Shown: positions 58,561 to 64,000 of the stretch, piece by piece
How positions within the stretch are numbered: position 1 is the first letter of the stretch
Layout of the letters: every line of letters starts with the position of its first letter
Source of the DNA: Heterodera schachtii
Taxonomy: Eukaryota; Nematoda; Chromadorea; Rhabditida; Heteroderidae
Assembly (NCBI GenBank): GCA_023374025.1
Contig: SIJG01000002.1
Coordinates: 340,998 to 404,997 of the forward strand
Length of the DNA stretch: 64,000 nt
Reading direction: 5' to 3'
The notes under the pieces: model-generated
Databases searched by the model: none
What the model was told of the DNA's origin: nothing
Seen by the model: the letters and a program-made list of their open reading frames with translations, nothing else
Position numbers and translations under genes: made by a program

Positions 58561-59070
58561 ATCCGTGTTCACGGCACCCCAAAAGCCCCGTGATATCCGT
58601 GATTGTAAAAATTTTTCTAAATGATTTTTTATTTAAATTTATTAACAAAAAACGGAATTGAATTAATCGCTGTAAGAATAAACAAAAGTATTTTAAAGAA
58701 ACCATATAGTTAAACGCTTTTTTTTGCGGCGTGCTTTTTCCAAAAAAACTTCGAGTGCAAAGGGCAGAACATGTGGTGCCAATAGGCGCCGCCGGGAAAA
58801 TTTTTTGGCAATTTAAGTGTGATTTATTAACAGATTTACAGATTTGTCTAAAACTGACCAATTTTTTGTTTTTAGCCAATTTTTAAGAAAATTCACTGGC
58901 GGCGCTGACAGGCGCCAGCGATAAAAATTTGGATTTTTGTGTGCGATTTCATATTTAACAGATTTTTATTAAAAATATAAGTTGAATGATACTATTTTGC
59001 TGATTTTATAAACAAAAAAAAAGATACATTTTGAACTTTGCTGATTTGTGAGACTGAATTGACTAGACAG
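58561..59070 (+). mobile_element. Composite element: CCGTG island plus two GGCGCC hairpins
   Basis: ATCCGTGTTCACGGCACCCC and CCCGTGATATCCGTGATTG are followed, in the same order and spacing as at 62,500-62,740, by ACAAAAAACGGAATTGAATT, TTTTTTTGCGGCGTGCTTTTT and the hairpin GGTGCC AATA GGCGCC (58,775-58,790). A second hairpin lies at 58,896-58,920 (CTGGCGGCGC / GGCGCCAG around TGACA). The tail to 59,050 matches 39,915-40,050. The left terminus is missing, and it abuts a family S fragment. The 112-codon minus frame is a translation of this repeat. Confidence 0.6.
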
Positions 59071-59359
59071 AGTTCACCCTTACAGCGAAAGGCTAAGCAT
59101 CGCAAAAAATATCTATATTTAAATGAAAGCTTTAATGTAAAAAACAATAATTTTATTTGAATTCGAATACAATTTAATTAATTTATATAATAAAAATCAA
59201 ATAACACAAAAAAGATTAATTTTAAATTATCAACAAAATCAAAAACACACAATAAAAGTAAAGAAATTTAACAATAAAATTAATATTCAATAAATCTATA
59301 CAAAATTTTTAAAAAACAATAATAATATAAATTTTGATGTAAATGTTAATAACCAAAAG
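59071..59359. other. A+T-rich gap
   Basis: No gene. TACAGCGAAAGGCTAAGCATCGC at about 59,081 is a small G+C core. Confidence 0.3.
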
Positions 59360-59870
59360 TCAGCATTAATTAATATTTATTTATTGCAAATCACTATAAA
59401 ATTGTCAGAAAACTAGAAAATTATTACCAAAAATGCATTTTAGTTAGATTTTGATAAAAAATAATTATGAGAAAATCCGTCAGAATTAAATAATTAATTT
59501 TGAATGAGAAGGAAAAAATAAAAATAAAAAAAGAGATGAAACAAAGTGCATAAGCTAAAACAATGGAAAAATAAAACAATTATAATAAAATCAGCATAAA
59601 AATTAAGAATATTATTTAAATCCATTAAGAATAAAGCAATAAAATGATAGAATAAATAATTTATATTTATTAAAAATATAAATGAAATTTTTAAGTTATT
59701 TTAATAAAATAAAAAGCAACGAAGACGATGATGGAAGAGCACAGTGTATATGTGGCGTTGGCATGAAATTATAAATAAAATTAATAAATTTAAAAAAGCA
59801 ATACACAATCCAAAAAATGAGAAACAATTTAATAAAATTTAAATCGATTAAAATATGAAATTAATCAACT
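59360..59870 (+). repeat. Module block Q, copy 2
   Basis: Follows the order of 20,810-21,350 (TTTATTTATTGCAAATCACT, TTGTCAGAAAAC, TATGAGAAAATCCGTCAG, GTGCATAAGCT, AAAATCAGCATAAAAATTAAG, AATCCAAAAAATGAGAAAC). Its G+C centre reads GCAACGAAGACGATGATGGAAG and TATATGTGGCGTTGGCATG. Confidence 0.7.
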
Positions 59871-62412
59871 CAAAAAGAGTTCGTTAATTGAATGAACCTC
59901 TCTCTCTGCTCTCTCTGATCGGAAAAATTTTGTAACAAAATGAAAAGAAAAATGACAAATATTTTGTTTTCTTGAACATTTACAAAAAAAAAAGATTATT
60001 AAAAACCATTATACTTTAATGGTATTTTATAAATTAATACGAATTGTTCTTTGAAATAACATTGAATATTTTCAAAAAGTTTAAAAATTAGGGATTGAGA
60101 ATTAAAAATTCTATCAAAAATAATAATTAGTGAGATCATAGTAAAATTTAATCAAATATCAAAAAAGCAAAGAACAAACAAAATTATTTGATTAAAAGCA
60201 TGCTAATGAAAAATAATCGAACAATGTCAGTTAAATTTAAAAAAATAAATTCTCGAATGAAGCATTTTCCCGACTGTATTTGGCCAAGGCCAACGCCAGC
60301 CACTCACATAGAAGTCACAAATAAAAGATGAGATTAAAATAATTAATTTTGCGAAAAAGATTAAAAAGGAATAATGACAAACATTAAATATTGTAAACCA
60401 CAACGACATGTTGTTGACTTAGCTTTGTTCATGAACAAGAAATTGAAAAAATAAGAAAAGAAGGAAATACCAAGCAAAGTTATATGAAATTGCTAAATTT
60501 ATATTTATTAAAAATAGAAAATTAAAATAAAATTTATATAGTAAAACAAAAATTAAATTAAAAACCAATTATTTAAGCAAAATGAAAAAGTGACGTCAAG
60601 ATCTATTGATGAAAATAAAAGAAAATAAAATAAGTAAAATAATTTAACAAATTAAATTGCAAAATATGGTAAAATAAATTAACACAAAAGAAGTAATTGA
60701 ACCTCTACCAAAAGAAAAAGATTTTTATTTTTTTTCAAAATTGCTTTTTTATTTATTTCGTATGCCGAAGCTAACCAAATTCACTTCTTAATGTCATTGG
60801 AATTTTATGACGAAAGCGGAAATCTAAATAAATTTAAAATTTTTCTGGCACTAAGACCACACACAATTAAAGAAAATAAAAAATACACTAAGAAAAATAA
60901 TAAAAAAAAACTTAACAAAATTATACAGAAGAACGTGAATAGAATAAATAAAAATTAAATAAATATTTAAATAAATGTTTTCTTTATCATGCAAAACTTC
61001 AAAAAGTTCCAGTTTATGACCAAAATGCTTCAAGAAAACTTGGGTTTTGGAGTTTCTCAGGCAATAACTTTTTTGGAAGTTAACGAATCTTATTTTGCAG
61101 TATAATAGAAAACATGTAAGGCTATCGAATAATGTAAATAATTAATATGAAGTTAAAAACAAAGGTATATTTTTAAATATAAAATAAATTGAATTCTTTT
61201 ATATTTTTACCAAATAGAATAAAGTATTTGCAAGAAAAATATAGAAAAATAATTAAAAGCTTTGAAATGAAACAACAAAATGTATTAAAAATATTATATT
61301 AACATAAATAAAAATAATATTATTTCAAGGATTATTAACATAAGTTGTTATAAAAATATTAATTAAACAAGAAATAAAATAGTTTAATTCTGAAAAAATT
61401 GATCTTATTTTCATAATACCAAAAATTTTTAGAAAAAATAAACAATGTTTTAAAATATACATATAAATTTGGTCGAACAGAAAAAATACGATGAAAGCAT
61501 AAAGAAACAATAATTAAAATAACAATAATAAAATAAAATTAATTGATTGTTTAAAGTGAAATTATTTTTAAAATATTTATAGCAAAAAAAACTATTTAAA
61601 TTTTTTAAAATAATCATCATCTTTCATTGTTATTTAAATTTAAAAAACAATAATGTACAAAAAAATGTGCAAGAAAAAGTTATCTTAATCCCACGAGACA
61701 GCAAATAAAACATAAAAGCAAATATAAAATGAATTTGGCACAAATTTATCAATTAAATAATGAAAATAAAAATAGTTTTTTCAAAATTATTAATGCTGAA
61801 AACGGAAGAAAAATAAATGTTAAATATGAATATCATAGAATAAATTTTTTAAATTGAAAACATCTCTAAATTTGAAAAAGCAATTGATTATTAAGAAATT
61901 AATTAATAATTCTAAAGTAACCACAAGCAATGAACAAAAAATTTCAAAATAAAATAAAGTAAAAAGAAAAAAGCAAAAAATGAAATCAAGTTAAGTTTTT
62001 ATTTAAAAATAAGAAAATTAAAATAAAACAACGCAATGGAAGAAAAATTTATCAGTGATGGTTCTGAAGAACGAGTTAAATATACTAAAATAAATCTTAA
62101 ACAATTCAAATTATAAATTAATAATATTATGTAAAATGAATTTTTATTTCAAATTTTTTCAAATTTTTTTATAAAAGAATACTTATGGAAATGCGAACAA
62201 TGCTAAAAGGAATAATTTCATGTAATATTTAATTTATCAAGGGAAAGAAGAAAAAATAATTATATTGATTTAAGTGAAATTATTATTAACGAATTGTTGA
62301 ATTGAATGTAACAAAGAAATTAATTTTTATAAATTATTAAAATATTGTTTACAATATTAAAAACAATGTACGAAAGATAGCAAATAGATAATTGTTCTTA
62401 GTGGGTGCTAAT
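59871..62412. other. A+T-rich stretch with several module cores
   Basis: CT-rich words at 59,899-59,926 (CTCTCTCTCTGCTCTCTCTG). At 60,262-60,345 GACTGTATTTGGCCAAGGCCAACGCC, ending AGATGAGATTAAAATAATTAATT, is the counterpart of 23,690-23,760. At about 61,480 ACGATGAAAGCATAA begins the module tail seen at 50,305. At 61,690-61,800 CACGAGACAGCAAATAA, ATAAAATGAATTTGGCAC is the counterpart of 23,498. At 61,045-61,140 GGCAATAACTTTTTTGG loosely recalls the foldback family. No gene or RNA is supported. Confidence 0.4.
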
Positions 62413-62960
62413 CAGGGCTGGCCGTGATTTAATTTCCAATCATGGAAATCTGTGAGCCGTGATCACGGGGCTTCCAAAAAAATCCGTGACCCGTGAACCG
62501 TGATCACGGCACCCCAAAAACCCCGTGATTTCCGTTCCGTCATCCGTGATTGCAAAAAATTTTCCGAATGATTTTTTTAATTTAAATTTACAAAAAACGG
62601 AATTTAATCGCTGGAAAAATAAACAAAAATTTTAAAGAAACCAAACCATATAAAGAAACGCTTTTTTTGCGGCATGCTTTTTCCAAAAACTTTTCGAGTA
62701 CACGGGGCTGAAAAGATGGTGACAATAGGCGCCGCCGGGAAAAATTTTGTATTTTGATGCGATTTGTTAGCAGATTTTTTCAAAAAATGAACAAATTTAT
62801 GTTTTTGTGCCAATTTTTGAGGAAAATAAAGGGCTATTTTTTGCCATTTTGGGGTCAAAGTTTCAAAAAAAATAAGGTAAAATGGGGAACCGGCGCTGCC
62901 GATAGGCGCCGCCGTGAAAAATTTTGAAATTTTGAGTGAATTTATTAACAGATTTTGTAC
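62413..62960 (+). mobile_element. Composite element: CAGGGCTGGCCGTG terminus plus two GGCGCC hairpins
   Basis: The left end CAGGGCTGGCCGTGA at 62,413 is hAT-like and is followed by dense CCGTG/GATCACGG words to 62,555. Then come ACAAAAAACGGAATTTAATC, GCTTTTTTTGCGGCATGC and hairpins at about 62,717-62,739 (GGTGACAATAGGCGCC) and 62,890-62,915 (CGGCGCTGCC / GGCGCCG around GATA). The right terminus is not recognised; a target duplication could not be tested. The 122-codon minus frame at 62,604-62,972, the longest in the window, is entirely repeat and reads a motif FFPAAPI twice from the two hairpin units. Confidence 0.6.
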
Positions 62961-63102
62961 AAAAAATGGCAAATCATTTGTTAATTTATGGGTTTAATGC
63001 TGTTTTAAAAAATAACAAAAAATAATTTTAATGTAAAAAAGGTTTATTTTTAATTAAATTTTAATTAAACTAATTTAAAAAAATATGAAAAATATACTAT
63101 CC

Positions 63103-63500
63103 CACTAGTGCGTAAAACTGCCACCCCCCTGATTTCAAGAAAATTCGTGAAAAATTTTGAAAACTTAAAAAATATTTTTAAAAATTTTTGGAATATTATA
63201 AAATCATGAGAAAAATTTTAATTTAAAATTTTTAAATTTTAATACTCTTTTTTATATACTTTATAAAAAATTTAAGTTACTATTCTGATAGAAAATAATT
63301 AAAGCTATTGAATATTGGTTGTAGTTAGTAAAGCTATGAATTTTTTGTTACATTTTTATTTAAAAAAATATTTCTTCAAAAATTCTAATTTTTCTTAGAA
63401 TTTTTCGTTGAAATTTTTCATTTAAAAAAAAATAATTTTTTAAAATTTTTTGAACAATTTTCAAAGAAGGCAGTTTTAAGAAATGCTTCTTAGTGCACGG
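63103..63500. mobile_element. Diverged foldback related to 27,485-28,033
   Basis: TAAAACTGCC (63,113-63,122) and GGCAGTTTTA (63,469-63,478) are perfect inverted words, with CACTAGTG and CTTAGTGCAC outside them. The inside carries CTGATAGAAAATAATTAAAGC and TAGTAAAGCTATGAATT, TTGTTACA, which align with the right arm of the 27.5 kb foldback (CTGATAGAGAACAATTTAAGC, AGCTAAGTTATGAATTT). Target duplication not seen. Confidence 0.4.
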
Positions 63501-64000
63501 GAATATGGAGTTAAATATAAAATAAAAGATAAAACAAAAATTAAAAATTTATTTGAATCCAATAATTATTAAAATTGTTCGAGGGTAAAAATGGGAGCCG
63601 GAAAATATGACATGGAATTTGCTTTTAATAAATATAAAACATTTTAAATCTGTAGATATAATTTTTATAAAATCACATTTTAATTTTCTAATCCAAAATG
63701 ATAATTAAATGGAATTAAATATTATTATTTTTTAAATGTAAATAACATAAAAGTAATTAATTATAATTTTATAATAAACATTAAATTTGATTTAAATAAA
63801 TAATTTTCGTTCCTAAAAACCAAATAAATTAAATCCTAATATTATATTTAATGTATAAGTGAATAATCAAACGAAGCTCAAACACACATATTCATAAGTT
63901 AGAAAAATTTAATTGAATTTGGCAATTAAACTAATTAAATTTACTTCTTGTTATTTAAATCTCTAAAAATTATTAAATAATTTTTTAAGGCGGTAAAATT
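63501..64000. other. A+T-rich end of window
   Basis: AAACACACATATTCATAAGTT near 63,880 is frame-like. Nothing else is recognised. Confidence 0.3.

Noticed and set aside
62604..62972. Longest open frame (122 codons, minus strand) as a gene
   Set aside because: It lies wholly inside the hairpin composite element, repeats the same peptide motif from two hairpin units, and is not kept open in the sister copy at 58,541-58,879 at the same length.

Overview
This 64 kb window is extremely A+T-rich, by eye about four-fifths A+T. It holds no gene I can support: the longest open frame on either strand is about 120 codons, and every frame above about 60 codons is either low-complexity F/I/L/K/N sequence or a translation of a repeat. 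I found no tRNA, rRNA, snRNA or spliced-leader gene, no CRISPR array and no bacterial operon structure. Long homopolymer runs, many non-autonomous DNA transposons with 8-bp target duplications, large foldbacks and gene-free sequence point to a eukaryotic intergenic or heterochromatic region. The composition would suit an A+T-rich invertebrate such as some nematodes, but nothing in the window fixes the species.

The desert is not random. Most of it is a mosaic of old duplicated modules of roughly 150-600 bp, recognisable at many places. They have A+T-rich frame sequences that are well conserved between copies and short G+C-richer cores (about 30-90 bp) that differ strongly, often closing on CATGAG(A)TTAAA. 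Nearly all copies run in the same direction, giving an A-rich + strand. The block at about 44.4-48.2 kb is flipped: T-rich, with its module copies inverted. Two larger dispersed families have T-rich + strands: family P (2.24-3.51, 30.1-31.65 and 49.56-49.74 kb) and family S (13.78-15.3 and 51.75-53.08 kb, with fragments at 22.2, 40.45 and 58.44 kb).

Mobile elements lie on top of this. The clearest are a 591-bp hAT-like MITE with perfect termini and an 8-bp target duplication (6,823-7,413), a 213-bp MITE with an 8-bp duplication inside family S copy 2 and empty sites elsewhere in the window (52,551-52,763), a 557-bp element with 30-bp terminal inverted repeats (32,061-32,617), a 363-bp element with GGTCTCGAG-type subterminal repeats (26,669-27,031), and a 549-bp foldback with nearly identical 166-bp arms (27,485-28,033). 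A recurrent G+C-rich hairpin (CCGGCGGTGCC / GGCACCGCCGG) marks a composite family. In five of its eight loci a hAT-like end lies within a few hundred bases, but each end carries a different subterminal motif.

The most recent rearrangements are a tandem duplication of about 1.9 kb (9,244-13,044) and a pair of nearly identical 222-bp direct repeats (37,278 and 38,741). With no genes present there is no pathway to describe; what the window shows is transposon ends, foldbacks and a same-direction module array.
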